Positions 42,806-52,922 of a stretch of DNA of 64,000 nt are shown here, piece by piece. Location: NCBI GenBank assembly GCA_902590345.1, contig CACIWK010000004.1, positions 1 through 64,000 of the forward strand, given 5' to 3'. The position numbers were made by a program, and so were the translations under genes. Every line of letters begins with the position of its first letter. Position 1 is the stretch's first letter. Below the pieces are notes generated by a model. That model did no database searches and was not told the origin of the DNA. It was given only the letters and a program-made list of their open reading frames with translations. Source of the stretch: an uncultured Pelagibacteraceae bacterium. Its GTDB lineage: Bacteria; Pseudomonadota; Alphaproteobacteria; Pelagibacterales; AG-422-B15.

Positions 42806-43426
42806 ATGAAAAAGCCTTTTTTTTGGGAAAAAGCTAAAAAAGAATTAATCAAAAGGGATAGAAAACTTGGATCAATTATTAAATCTTATCCAAAAGATTT
42901 TCTTTTTACAAAATCTGACCCCTTTTATACACTGTCTAGGTCTATTGTAGGACAACAAATCTCAGTTAAAGCTGCACAAGCTGTATGGGACAAATTGGAA
43001 ATTAAAATAAAAAATATGAGACCACTAAATATTAAGAAAAGTCATTTTATGACAATGAAATCCTGTGGCTTATCAAGACAAAAAATAACATACCTTAAGT
43101 CTTTAGCAGATGCATTTATTTTAAAGAAAATTGAACCATCAAAATGGAATAATTTAAGTGATGAAGAAATCATTGAAGAGCTAATTCAAATTAAAGGTAT
43201 AGGACGATGGACAGCAGAAATGTTTCTTATTTTTAATCTTTGCAGGCCTGATATTTTTCCTGCAGATGACTTGGGTGTAATAAAAGGAATTTGTGAGTGT
43301 TATAATTTGAAGTATCCCATACCAAAGGAGCATGCTATAAAAATATCAAGAAAATGGATTCCATACAGATCTGTTGCTACTTGGTATTTTTGGAGAAGTT
43401 TGGATCCTATACCTGTAGAATATTAA
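42806..43426 (+). CDS. DNA-3-methyladenine glycosylase II family (AlkA-like HhH-GPD)
   Basis: LSRSIVGQQISVKAAQAVWDKL; IKGIGRWTAEMFLIFNL; PADDLGVIKG. Confidence 0.9.
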   Translation: MKKPFFWEKAKKELIKRDRKLGSIIKSYPKDFLFTKSDPFYTLSRSIVGQQISVKAAQAVWDKLEIKIKNMRPLNIKKSHFMTMKSCGLSRQKITYLKSLADAFILKKIEPSKWNNLSDEEIIEELIQIKGIGRWTAEMFLIFNLCRPDIFPADDLGVIKGICECYNLKYPIPKEHAIKISRKWIPYRSVATWYFWRSLDPIPVEY

Positions 43427-43427
43427 G

Positions 43428-44246
43428 ATGAGTAAAATAGATTTTTCATACGCTTCTAAAGTTGAACATAACTTTGCGCAGAGATTAATAATAAAAACTA
43501 TAGAGACAGTAAGTGGAAAAAGAAAACTAGAAAAGCTATATAAAGATTATACCATAAACCCTAAAGATCCCTCACATTTCTGGACAGATATTTTAAAACT
43601 AATGGATATAAAGATTATAAATAAATCTCAAAATGAAGTGGATTTTAATAACTCTAATTCACTTGTCGTAATTGCAAACCATCCATTTGGAATTATTGAC
43701 GGTCTAATTTTATGTTCGCTTGTTTCAGAACAAAGACAAGACTTTAAAATAATGACACATGAGACTCTTCAGTTTTTGCCTGAATTAGAACAATATATAC
43801 TACCCGTCGATTTTAGTGCAAGAAGTAATGAAGCCAAAAAATTAAATGTGGTCACATCTCATAAAGCGCGTGATCACTTGTTAAACAAAGGAGTATTAAT
43901 AATATTTCCATCTGGATCAGTTTCTACAGCTAAAAAAATAAAAGATGAGGCAACTGATGATGAGTGGAAGCTTTTTCCAGCAAAATTAATACAACAAACT
44001 AAGTCAGATATTCTTCCAATCTTCTTTGATGGTAAAAATGGATTGCTGTTTCATCTATTTGCTTCTAAACTTAAAAATCAAACATTGAAATATTCATCCT
44101 ATATACACGAAACCAAGAAAAAAATAGGTAAAGAAGTTGTTATATACTCAGGAGACATAATTAATTATGAAAAAATTTCACATTTTAAAGACAGATTTGA
44201 ATTAACTGATCATTTAAAGAGAATTACATATTCTTTAAAAAAATAA
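43428..44246 (+). CDS. Lysophospholipid/glycerol acyltransferase family protein
   Basis: VVIANHPFGIIDGLIL (HxxxxD-type), LIIFPSGSVSTA. Confidence 0.8.
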   Translation: MSKIDFSYASKVEHNFAQRLIIKTIETVSGKRKLEKLYKDYTINPKDPSHFWTDILKLMDIKIINKSQNEVDFNNSNSLVVIANHPFGIIDGLILCSLVSEQRQDFKIMTHETLQFLPELEQYILPVDFSARSNEAKKLNVVTSHKARDHLLNKGVLIIFPSGSVSTAKKIKDEATDDEWKLFPAKLIQQTKSDILPIFFDGKNGLLFHLFASKLKNQTLKYSSYIHETKKKIGKEVVIYSGDIINYEKISHFKDRFELTDHLKRITYSLKK

Positions 44247-44257
44247 TTTTGATATTT

Positions 44258-45280
44258 TTATTTTTTATACTTTCTTAATTCTGCTTCACACATAATTCTT
44301 ACAAGGTTGTCGATATCAGTTTTAGGTTTCCATTTTAAGATCTTATGAGCCTTGGATGAACTACCAAAAGCATGATCGATTTCATTTGGCCTGAAAAATT
44401 TTTTACTTATTCTGACAATTGTTTTGTTGGTATATTTGTCAATAGCTCTTTCTAGTAATCCTTCACCCTTCCAGATTAGATCAATTTCTAAATTCTTAGC
44501 AACCTTATTTACAAATGTCTTTACATTATGTGTAATTCCAGATGAAATAACATAGTCATCTGCCTTTTTTTGCTGAAGCATTTTCCACATTGCCTCGACA
44601 TAATCATTTGAATAACCCCAGTCTCTTCTTACATATATATTCCCTAGAGTTAACAATGATTTTTTCTTTAATTTAATTTTAATTAAATCACTTACAATTT
44701 TTTTTGTAACAAAATCCTCCCCTCTTAATGGCGAGTCATGATTAAACAAGATTCCTGAGCAACAATATAATTTATGTACATCACGATATATATCTAACAT
44801 CCAATGAGCATAAAGCTTTGATATGGCATAAGGACTTACAGGTATAAAATTCGTTTTTTCGTTTCTCATTTTAGTATTAATTTTTCCAAACATTTCAGAT
44901 GAAGATGCTTGGTAAAATCTAGTATTTCTAGAAAAATTTTTTATAGCTTCCAAAATATTAACGACAGAAAGTGCATTAATTTTTGTAGTATATACTGGAC
45001 TTAAAAATGATTTATTAACAAATGATTGGGCTGCTAAATTATAAAACTCAGAATATTTACCACTCTTGATTACTTTATTTATGTTATTTTCGTCCAATAG
45101 CTCAAATGGAATAATACGTATATCTCTCTCAATTTTTAATTCCTTAAGCCTCCAATAATTCTTTTCTGTATTTATTCTTTCACCTCCAACAACCTCATAT
45201 CCTTTTTCAAGTAATAATTTTGCTAGATATGAACCGTCTTGACCAGAAACTCCAGTTATAAATGCTTTCTTTTTTTTCAT
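44258..45280 (-). CDS. GDP-mannose 4,6-dehydratase-like SDR (copy 1)
   Basis: FITGVSGQDGSYLAKLLLEKGYEVVG; YQASSSEMFG; SPYAISKLYAH; NHDSPLRGEDFVTKK. Confidence 0.85.
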   Translation of the reverse strand: MKKKKAFITGVSGQDGSYLAKLLLEKGYEVVGGERINTEKNYWRLKELKIERDIRIIPFELLDENNINKVIKSGKYSEFYNLAAQSFVNKSFLSPVYTTKINALSVVNILEAIKNFSRNTRFYQASSSEMFGKINTKMRNEKTNFIPVSPYAISKLYAHWMLDIYRDVHKLYCCSGILFNHDSPLRGEDFVTKKIVSDLIKIKLKKKSLLTLGNIYVRRDWGYSNDYVEAMWKMLQQKKADDYVISSGITHNVKTFVNKVAKNLEIDLIWKGEGLLERAIDKYTNKTIVRISKKFFRPNEIDHAFGSSSKAHKILKWKPKTDIDNLVRIMCEAELRKYKK

Positions 45281-45395
45281 TTAGTGGAACAGTAATAAAA
45301 AAAATTAATTATTAAATTATGTTATCTTAATATATCATTTCGATTTTAACTCGCAATGTATATTCTGAGTCTACAATATACCTGGTAAATTATGA

Positions 45396-46334
45396 ATGAC
45401 TTACTTAGAGAATGAATTAATTATAATTTCTTTTTATAGATTTATAAAAATAAAAAACAAGAAAACAATTAAAGATTTAATTGATAATTACCTTAGAGAT
45501 AAGGTTATTAGAGGAACTATTTTACTATCAGATGAAGGCATCAATGGATCATTATCCGGTAAGAAAAATAATATTTTAAGTACTATTAAATTTATTAAGC
45601 AAATATTGAAGATAAAAAAAATTTCTAGTAATTCAAACTCAATTGATTTTCTCCCTTTTAATAGATTAAAGGTAAGAATTAAAAAAGAGATAGTGTCTCT
45701 TGGTAAAGGAAAAATTAGTTCCATTCATAATAGTAAAGAATATATAAATCCAGATGTTTGGAACAAATTATTAAAAAATAAGAAAACAAAAATTATTGAT
45801 GTAAGAAATCAGTATGAAGTTGAAATTGGACGATTTATTTCCTCTTTGAATCCAACTACTGATACTTTCAGAGAATTTCCTTCAAAAATAAAAAAGTTAA
45901 AAATTAAAAAAAGTGACAGTTTAGCTATATATTGCACTGGTGGCATAAGATGCGAAAAGGCATCGGCTTACCTTAAATCTCAGGGCTATAAAAAAGTGTA
46001 TCAATTGAAGGGTGGTATTTTAAATTATTTAAATTATTTTAAAAAAAATAAACAAAATTCTTTTTGGAATGGTGAATGTTTTGTTTTTGATGATCGGGTA
46101 ACAATAAATAGTGACCTAACTAAAGGTAAATATTCTCAATGTTATGGATGTAGGAGACCTATTTCAAAAAAAGATTTAAAGTCTAAGTATTATGAAAAAG
46201 GTGTTCAATGTCCGCACTGTTACAAATTTAGAACTACAAGTCAAAAGAAACGCTCTAAGGCAAGACAATCTCAAATAGAAATGTCAATTAAGCAAGGAAA
46301 GAGTAATACTTTTTCAAAAATAAGTAAAATTTAA
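45396..46334 (+). CDS. trhO: tRNA uridine(34) hydroxylase / rhodanese-related protein TrhO (YceA)
   Basis: GTILLSDEGINGSLSG; YCTGGIRCEKASAYL; C-terminal Cys motifs CYGCRRPIS...CPHCY. Confidence 0.9.
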   Translation: MTYLENELIIISFYRFIKIKNKKTIKDLIDNYLRDKVIRGTILLSDEGINGSLSGKKNNILSTIKFIKQILKIKKISSNSNSIDFLPFNRLKVRIKKEIVSLGKGKISSIHNSKEYINPDVWNKLLKNKKTKIIDVRNQYEVEIGRFISSLNPTTDTFREFPSKIKKLKIKKSDSLAIYCTGGIRCEKASAYLKSQGYKKVYQLKGGILNYLNYFKKNKQNSFWNGECFVFDDRVTINSDLTKGKYSQCYGCRRPISKKDLKSKYYEKGVQCPHCYKFRTTSQKKRSKARQSQIEMSIKQGKSNTFSKISKI

Positions 46335-46362
46335 TAATGTAAATCTTATTATAAATTTTTAA

Positions 46363-47361
46363 TCATTCTTTTAGGTTCATTAATGAGTCTTCAACAATTT
46401 CATTGAGAGTTTTTTTAGGATCCCATCCTAGTTCTCTTTTTGCTTTATTTATATCAGCCCAATATTGTCCCAAATCGCCTTTCCTTCTTGGCTTAATTAC
46501 ATATTTCAGTTTTCGATTTAGCTTTTTTTCGAATGCGTTTATTATCTCAAGCACACTTCGACCTTTACCGGAGCCAAGATTCCAGACATCATAGTTGTAT
46601 GTTTTATTATGCTTTAAGATGAAATTTAAAGCCTCTATATGACCATTAATCAGATCACTTACATGAATGTAATCTCTTACACCATAGCCATCATGAGTAT
46701 CAAAATTATTACCATAAATATTAATATGAGGTATTTCATTATTAAGATATTTAATAATTTCAGGAAACAAATTTGTCGAATTTGTAGAATTCTCGCCTAT
46801 TAAACCAGAGTGATGAGCACCCACTGGATTAAAATAACGCAATATAGCAACTTTAAGAAAATTATGATTAAGAGAAAAATTTTTTAATAATTTTTCAATA
46901 ATTACTTTTGATTGAGCATATGGACTCTCGGGAATTTTAAGTTCAATTTTTTCATGCCATGGGAGCTTGCTGTAATCACTATAGATAGTAGCAGAGGATG
47001 AAAAAATAATTTTACTAACACAATATTTGACCATCAATTCTAATAAAACTGCTGTTCCTATTATATTTACCGAATAGTAATCTTTAGGCTTATTAAAACT
47101 ATCTGAAATTGATTTTAATCCAGCAAAATGGAAGACAGATTCAATTTTATTATTAAAAAAAATATCATCAAGTTTTTTTCTATCTCTTATATCGCATTCT
47201 ATAAGTTTAACTTTTTTTTTTGCAATATACTCAATGTGTTTATGAATATTCTTATCACTATTTGAAAAATTATCTATTATTATTATTTCATATCCATTAT
47301 TCAATAATTCAACAGCGCAGTGTGAGCCTAAATATCCACAACCACCTGTTAAAAGTATCAT
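46363..47361 (-). CDS. galE: UDP-glucose 4-epimerase
   Basis: LLTGGCGYLGSHCAVELL; VFHFAGLKSISDS; YFNPVGAHHSGLIGE; GYGVRDYIHV. Confidence 0.92.
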   Translation of the reverse strand: MILLTGGCGYLGSHCAVELLNNGYEIIIIDNFSNSDKNIHKHIEYIAKKKVKLIECDIRDRKKLDDIFFNNKIESVFHFAGLKSISDSFNKPKDYYSVNIIGTAVLLELMVKYCVSKIIFSSSATIYSDYSKLPWHEKIELKIPESPYAQSKVIIEKLLKNFSLNHNFLKVAILRYFNPVGAHHSGLIGENSTNSTNLFPEIIKYLNNEIPHINIYGNNFDTHDGYGVRDYIHVSDLINGHIEALNFILKHNKTYNYDVWNLGSGKGRSVLEIINAFEKKLNRKLKYVIKPRRKGDLGQYWADINKAKRELGWDPKKTLNEIVEDSLMNLKE

Positions 47362-47867
47362 TAAAATTTTCTCTTTTTAACGATTTTACTTATATGTTTA
47401 AGATATTTAATCCAATCTTCTGAAGAGATAATGAAGCCAATACATTTTTTTGATCCACATCTACAAACATGATCATTAAAATCATCTTTGGAGAACTCAT
47501 AACCGTAATCATAGCTTAGTTCTTCACCCTTTTTAATTTTTTTAATTGATTTTATCCATATACGATTGTTAATGATATCTACTTCACAATTAGGTGCGCA
47601 AGAATGGTTTATATATCTGGCCTTATTATACAATGGAGAGCCATCAATGTCGTATTTACTATTTAACTCAAATACATAAACTGATCCATCAGTTTTAGAG
47701 TCTAGATATTTCTTTATTCTTCTTTCACTTCTTTTATCGCCTTCAGCTTTTAATACCTTTTCGCCTACGTATTCAATAATTTTACTATTTTTTTTTATAT
47801 CTTTTACTGCAAACACACCTTTACCATGAACACTTGACTTTTTCACTTTCCAAAGCTTCTCCGTCAT
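47361..47867 (-). CDS. SET domain-containing protein with post-SET-like Cys cluster
   Basis: SSVHGKGVFA, ARYINHSCAPNCE, GEELSYDYGYEF, CRCGSKKCIGFI. Confidence 0.88.
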   Translation of the reverse strand: MTEKLWKVKKSSVHGKGVFAVKDIKKNSKIIEYVGEKVLKAEGDKRSERRIKKYLDSKTDGSVYVFELNSKYDIDGSPLYNKARYINHSCAPNCEVDIINNRIWIKSIKKIKKGEELSYDYGYEFSKDDFNDHVCRCGSKKCIGFIISSEDWIKYLKHISKIVKKRKF

Positions 47868-47951
47868 ACAAGATTATTCCTATTAAATTTTGAAATTAAC
47901 TATTAATTTAATCATTTATAATTAGCACAATAATTGTTATTCATATCTTAT

Positions 47952-48515
47952 TTAGTAAAGCTCATCTTCAATTAATTGACATAATAATTGACCAATAGCT
48001 ATATGCATTTCCTGAATCCTATCGGGCCTGTTTGATGGAGTTTTGATTAGTACATCACAATATTCAGACATCTGAGATCCATCATTTCCTGTTAAGCCAA
48101 TAACTTTAATATTTTTTGATTTGGCAAGCTTTATGCAAGCAATTATATTTTTACTCTTACCGCTCGTTGATATTGCATATAATATATCATTTTTATTACC
48201 TAAAGCTTCGATTTGACGGGAAAATATATCTTCAAATGAAAAATCATTTGCTATTGCAGTAATAATTGAAGTATCGGTAGTAAGCGCCAGCGCAGGTATT
48301 GGTTTCCTATTTTTTCTATATCTTCCAATCAACTCCGCGGCAAGGTGCTGAGAGTCTGCTGCAGACCCTCCATTACCACAATATATAATTTTACCACCCT
48401 TTTTAATTGATGCTATCATCAATTCGTGGGCTATTTTTATTTCATCTAAAGACTCTTCAACTAGCTTTTCGAAGTTATTTGCTATTTCTAAGAAAGTGTC
48501 TTTTATAATCATCAT
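47952..48515 (-). CDS. gmhA: SIS-domain phosphoheptose isomerase
   Basis: CGNGGSAADSQHLAAELIGRY; SNRPDRIQEMHIAIGQLLCQLIE. Confidence 0.9.
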   Translation of the reverse strand: MMIIKDTFLEIANNFEKLVEESLDEIKIAHELMIASIKKGGKIIYCGNGGSAADSQHLAAELIGRYRKNRKPIPALALTTDTSIITAIANDFSFEDIFSRQIEALGNKNDILYAISTSGKSKNIIACIKLAKSKNIKVIGLTGNDGSQMSEYCDVLIKTPSNRPDRIQEMHIAIGQLLCQLIEDELY

Positions 48516-48576
48516 TATAAATGCAGTTTGTAAATATTAGAGCTTAGTAATAATCAAAGACTAATTTACAAAAAGA

Positions 48577-49770
48577 TTATGGTGTCCCCTTTTTTTTCAC
48601 AAACCTAAAGTAGTTAGACATAAAAACAGTAAGAAAAGCTGAAACAAATAATGAAATTACAACTGTAACTAAGATAATATAAATTTTTGGGTAGCCAGTA
48701 GCAGTTACCTTTAAGTCACTTTTACTAAAATTAAGTAATTGAAAATTTTTATCTTGGACAGCAAGGTCATTTTCCAATTCTTTTATTGAATCATTTAAGA
48801 GCTCAATTGTATTATCAGATATTAAGGAATTTTTTCTGCGATTTAAATCAACATACTTCTGACTATGTGACGGATTTTCATTTAGATTTCTGTTTTTAAT
48901 TATTTCTATTTCATTTTCAATACTTCTATAACCTAAAAAATAATATGGCAGGTTCATATTGAGATCTTCAATATCTGTATCAAGTGGCATATAACCACTT
49001 GAATTTGAAAACTTTTCAAACTCTATTCCCCTCTCCCTAGCCATCTGTGCTTGTTCTTTAAGATAAAGTATTCTTGATTTAATCTCATCGTCGTATGTAT
49101 TTTTAATATTTTCAATTTCCCTCTCTATTCTTGCAATTCTTATTACCTTATCACCTGTTATATCTTCTTTTATATTATTTAAATTATTTATTAAGTCTGC
49201 AATTGCAGCAGCATTAGACTCGTCAATATAATTAACTATTATATTTTCTAGTTGGTTATATTCACTAATAGTAAATTGTAGTTGAAGCTTATTATTTACT
49301 TTATTAACGTTAATATTCGAAAATTTTTCACTAGTAATTTTTAGAACTTCTTCATCAAAATTATCAATGCCTGCAACATTAAAATAGGATTTAACAAGAT
49401 TTTCTTTTTTATTAAGATGAACAAGTAATGCTTCAAATAACCCTTCTTCCGTTACAGGAGTAAATCTTAAATCATTAAGAACAATTTGTTCGTTGATAGC
49501 ACCTTGAGAAAGTATTTGGTTATTAAAATTATTATAATAAGTATTTATTATATTATTTATATATTTGTATTTAAATATATCTGAATAACTATTTTGCTTA
49601 AGATTAATTTCAACTTTAAAGTTTGGTTTATTAAAATAATTGTAAGAAAAATAACCTATAACGAAAATAACTATTCCAAGTAATAAAAAGTTTAAAATAT
49701 TTTTTTGAAGGGTGTAAAGTAAATCAAAAAAACTAATTACCTCATGATTTTCCTCTGAAAGATCAGTCAT
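48577..49770 (-). CDS. Wzz-family polysaccharide chain-length determinant
   Basis: N- and C-terminal TM segments flanking a coiled-coil periplasmic domain; C-terminal Pro/Gly TM motif. Confidence 0.75.
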   Translation of the reverse strand: MTDLSEENHEVISFFDLLYTLQKNILNFLLLGIVIFVIGYFSYNYFNKPNFKVEINLKQNSYSDIFKYKYINNIINTYYNNFNNQILSQGAINEQIVLNDLRFTPVTEEGLFEALLVHLNKKENLVKSYFNVAGIDNFDEEVLKITSEKFSNINVNKVNNKLQLQFTISEYNQLENIIVNYIDESNAAAIADLINNLNNIKEDITGDKVIRIARIEREIENIKNTYDDEIKSRILYLKEQAQMARERGIEFEKFSNSSGYMPLDTDIEDLNMNLPYYFLGYRSIENEIEIIKNRNLNENPSHSQKYVDLNRRKNSLISDNTIELLNDSIKELENDLAVQDKNFQLLNFSKSDLKVTATGYPKIYIILVTVVISLFVSAFLTVFMSNYFRFVKKKGTP

Positions 49771-49868
49771 TAGATTTGACCCGTAATAGATAGCAAGCTA
49801 GAAACATATATTAACATATAAGTAATTTAATTTGTTATTTATTAGCAGAAAATTATATATTACTCAAT

Positions 49869-50570
49869 TTATCTGTTTCTTAATTTTCTAATTATTCTAC
49901 CTAAACTAAGACTTGGACTAGGATCAAAAAAATGGGTAAGAGTGGTAATTCTTGGGCTATTATCCTCAGATTTAAATTCACTATTAGCATGCAAGCTTGA
50001 CCGGCCAAGAAATAGTACAGGTTCATAATTTGAAAAATTGAAAAGTTTTACTTTTTTAAACTTTGATAAATTCTCATAATCTTTCTTTGATTTACATCCC
50101 TTATAGTAAAGTTTTGTAATAACATTTTTAGTTTCAGATATCGGTTCCTTACGTAGGTTTGGAAATGTAATTAAAGCTCCATTTTCGATGTCATTGTTAC
50201 TTTTTGGAATATTGACTGGAGTAACTAAAGTGAATAGATGTGAGTCAAAGTGAAATCTATACTGTTCAGTACGATTCGATCTTCTGACTATTCTAGTTAT
50301 TTTATAAATATCAACTTCGTTACACCAATAATTGAACTCTTGCTTCGCAATATCTATAAGTTGAAAATTAAGTTTATCTATAATTTTATATTTTTTTAGA
50401 TAATCTGTATGTAACTCATAATTTGAAAAATAACCACTTTTATTTTCTTGAATTACTTTTTCTCTAAATCTACTTCTATCTTTCTCAGTCATCGCAAATT
50501 GAGGAAGGTGTGTATATCCATTTATAACTAAGCTATTTATTTGATCTTTAGTTAATTCCATTAATGGCAA
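49869..50570 (-). CDS. Putative 2OG-Fe(II)-oxygenase-like protein in glycan locus
   Basis: RFHFDSHLFTLV (HxD) and SSLHANSEFKSEDNSPRIT (distal His and downstream Arg). Confidence 0.5.
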   Translation of the reverse strand: MPLMELTKDQINSLVINGYTHLPQFAMTEKDRSRFREKVIQENKSGYFSNYELHTDYLKKYKIIDKLNFQLIDIAKQEFNYWCNEVDIYKITRIVRRSNRTEQYRFHFDSHLFTLVTPVNIPKSNNDIENGALITFPNLRKEPISETKNVITKLYYKGCKSKKDYENLSKFKKVKLFNFSNYEPVLFLGRSSLHANSEFKSEDNSPRITTLTHFFDPSPSLSLGRIIRKLRNR

Positions 50571-50587
50571 CTTTAAAGTGTTAAAAA

Positions 50588-51838
50588 TTAGTTTTTATTA
50601 TTTTCATATAAACTATGTAAAAAGAAACCAATTGGCAAATAATAAATTATAGATATCCAATTATTAAAAAAATTTTGATTTGGCGCTAACGGCCACAATG
50701 TTATTATGAATGTTGCAATAATGCAGATTTGATAATCACTCAATTTTAATTTTCCAAAAAATATTTTTTGATATATATGAGAAAAAATCATATTCATTAT
50801 TAAAAATAATGGCATCAAAAACATTATAAAACCGATTATTCCAGTTTCAGCAAGAATTTGTATGTAATTATTATGCGGATGGGTAGTACAACTCCATTTA
50901 TCAATTTTATAAATTTCTTTATCACAATATTTTCTGAAAAGTTTTGGTCCTACACCTAGCAGAGGATTTTCTTTGAACATTAAAAAAGCACTATTAAAAT
51001 GACTCTCATGTCTATGTGAAAAAAATATTAATTTATCCTGATTTATGCCTAATTGATTAATGGTTTGGTCAATGTTTCTGCTCTTTATTCCTTCATCGAA
51101 TGAAGCAATAAAAGCAAGTATAAATACAGAAATAATTAATGTTAAACTTCGTAATAGTCGGTATTTGGATATAAACAATAAAATAAATATAGTGGATATA
51201 AATAATAGCAGTAAAGCTGTTCTCTCTCCCGTAGAGAAAATTAAAACATCTATTAATATAAAAAGTGAACCAAGTACAAGTAATTGATATTTGGACAGTT
51301 GAGACTGGAAAAAATATAATGCTAAGAAGAAAGGGAATAATCTTGCTAAGTAATTACCAAGAACCATACTATCATTTAAAGGCAATGATATCCTTACTCC
51401 TTCACCATTAAAGCCAAATAAATTATATTCAAAAAAATATTGGTAGTATCCATCAAATATTGCAAATATAAATGCAATTAATAAAGCAATAGAAAAATAT
51501 CTTATAAAATTTTTTTTCTTATCTAAGAGAAACCATACTGCTAGTGAAAAAATTCCAAATCTAAAATAAAATAAACTACTTTCAAGTGAGAGAAGGGGGT
51601 CTGATGAAAAAATACTTCTTAACAAAATATAAATACAAAATATTATAAAAAATAAAAAGTATCGATTTCTATAATACTTCCACTCTTTTAGAGCAAAAGT
51701 ATAGATTAAAAATATTAGTGTGATTAAAGATACTATTAAATCAGGTACGAAGGGTCCCGATAATAATGCTAATGGTACAAATAAAACCATTACAAATAAA
51801 ATATTTGTAACAAATAGATCAATTTTATTGTTAGTCAT
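50588..51838 (-). CDS. O-antigen ligase/polymerase family membrane protein
   Basis: About 11 TM; Wzy_C-type loop FKENPLLGVGPKLFRKYC...TTHPHNNYIQILAETGIIGFIMFL. Confidence 0.88.
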   Translation of the reverse strand: MTNNKIDLFVTNILFVMVLFVPLALLSGPFVPDLIVSLITLIFLIYTFALKEWKYYRNRYFLFFIIFCIYILLRSIFSSDPLLSLESSLFYFRFGIFSLAVWFLLDKKKNFIRYFSIALLIAFIFAIFDGYYQYFFEYNLFGFNGEGVRISLPLNDSMVLGNYLARLFPFFLALYFFQSQLSKYQLLVLGSLFILIDVLIFSTGERTALLLLFISTIFILLFISKYRLLRSLTLIISVFILAFIASFDEGIKSRNIDQTINQLGINQDKLIFFSHRHESHFNSAFLMFKENPLLGVGPKLFRKYCDKEIYKIDKWSCTTHPHNNYIQILAETGIIGFIMFLMPLFLIMNMIFSHIYQKIFFGKLKLSDYQICIIATFIITLWPLAPNQNFFNNWISIIYYLPIGFFLHSLYENNKN

Positions 51839-51887
51839 TGATATTTTTTATAAAATTAGTAATAGATATTATAATAATTAGATTTTT

Positions 51888-52922
51888 ATGTTCTATCTTA
51901 TAGTATCACTTAATACATTATTTATTATATTATTATTAATCTATTTAAGTAATAAAAATAAGATTTTATTAGAACACACCTCTAAAACAATAAGAAAGAT
52001 TCACTCTAAGCCAGTTGTAAAAATTGGTGGATTAGTTTTTATTGCTGTCTTTATTAATTTTTTTTTCATAAATGATCCACTTATAAAAAGCATAATTATT
52101 TTCGGTATTTTTTTTGGCTTAATAGGTTTGATAGCTGATTTAAAACCTCATTTTTCTAGTTATAGCAGGTTTATAATAATGACAGTTTTATTAATTTACT
52201 TTGTTATAAACAACATGTTTATTATTATAAATTTCGACGACTCTTATATCACACAATTATTTCTAAATGTTCCTGGGTTGGCTATTATATTTTCTGTAAT
52301 AGGGTTAATGCTCTCAATAAATGGTTTTAATTTCATTGATGGTAATAATGGGTTACTTCTTGGTGTATCAATTCTAATCTTGATGTATTTTATTTATCAT
52401 GCTGCAAGTGTTCCTGATCTTTTGATGTTCTTACAATCATTAATTATTATAGCCAGTATACTGTTCTTTTTTAATTTTTTTTATGGCAATATAATTACTG
52501 GTGATGTGGGTTCATATTATATTGGCTTTACAATTGGATGTGTAGCCATTTTACAAAAAAATTATGGGATAATAAATTCACCTTACGAAATAGCATGTAC
52601 AATTTTTTATCCAATTATGGAAGTAGTACTCACTTTTATAAGAAGATTATTTATTAATAAAACAGCACCTTTTTATCCAGATAATCTTCATATGCATTCA
52701 ATAATTTTTAGATTGCTTAAAATGAATTTACAGAGCTGGTCAGTGAATGTTATTAACTCTTTAACTTCTCTACTCATACTGCTAAGTATATCATTTTTAT
52801 TGTCTTTCCTACATTATTTTGGTGATGATATAGGTTATTTTAATGTTTTTGTATTGTTTATTATAATTTATCTAATAGTTTATGTACAATTATATAGTAT
52901 TTCTAAAAAAAAATTAAAATGA
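51888..52922 (+). CDS. MraY/WecA-family undecaprenyl-phosphate glycosyl-1-phosphate transferase
   Basis: [44 protein letters not shown]. Confidence 0.88.
   Translation: MFYLIVSLNTLFIILLLIYLSNKNKILLEHTSKTIRKIHSKPVVKIGGLVFIAVFINFFFINDPLIKSIIIFGIFFGLIGLIADLKPHFSSYSRFIIMTVLLIYFVINNMFIIINFDDSYITQLFLNVPGLAIIFSVIGLMLSINGFNFIDGNNGLLLGVSILILMYFIYHAASVPDLLMFLQSLIIIASILFFFNFFYGNIITGDVGSYYIGFTIGCVAILQKNYGIINSPYEIACTIFYPIMEVVLTFIRRLFINKTAPFYPDNLHMHSIIFRLLKMNLQSWSVNVINSLTSLLILLSISFLLSFLHYFGDDIGYFNVFVLFIIIYLIVYVQLYSISKKKLK

Noticed and set aside
45358-45381. GTATATT-N10-AATATAC inverted repeat between the gmd-like gene and trhO
   Set aside because: Short, AT-only arms in an AT-rich intergenic region; expected by chance.
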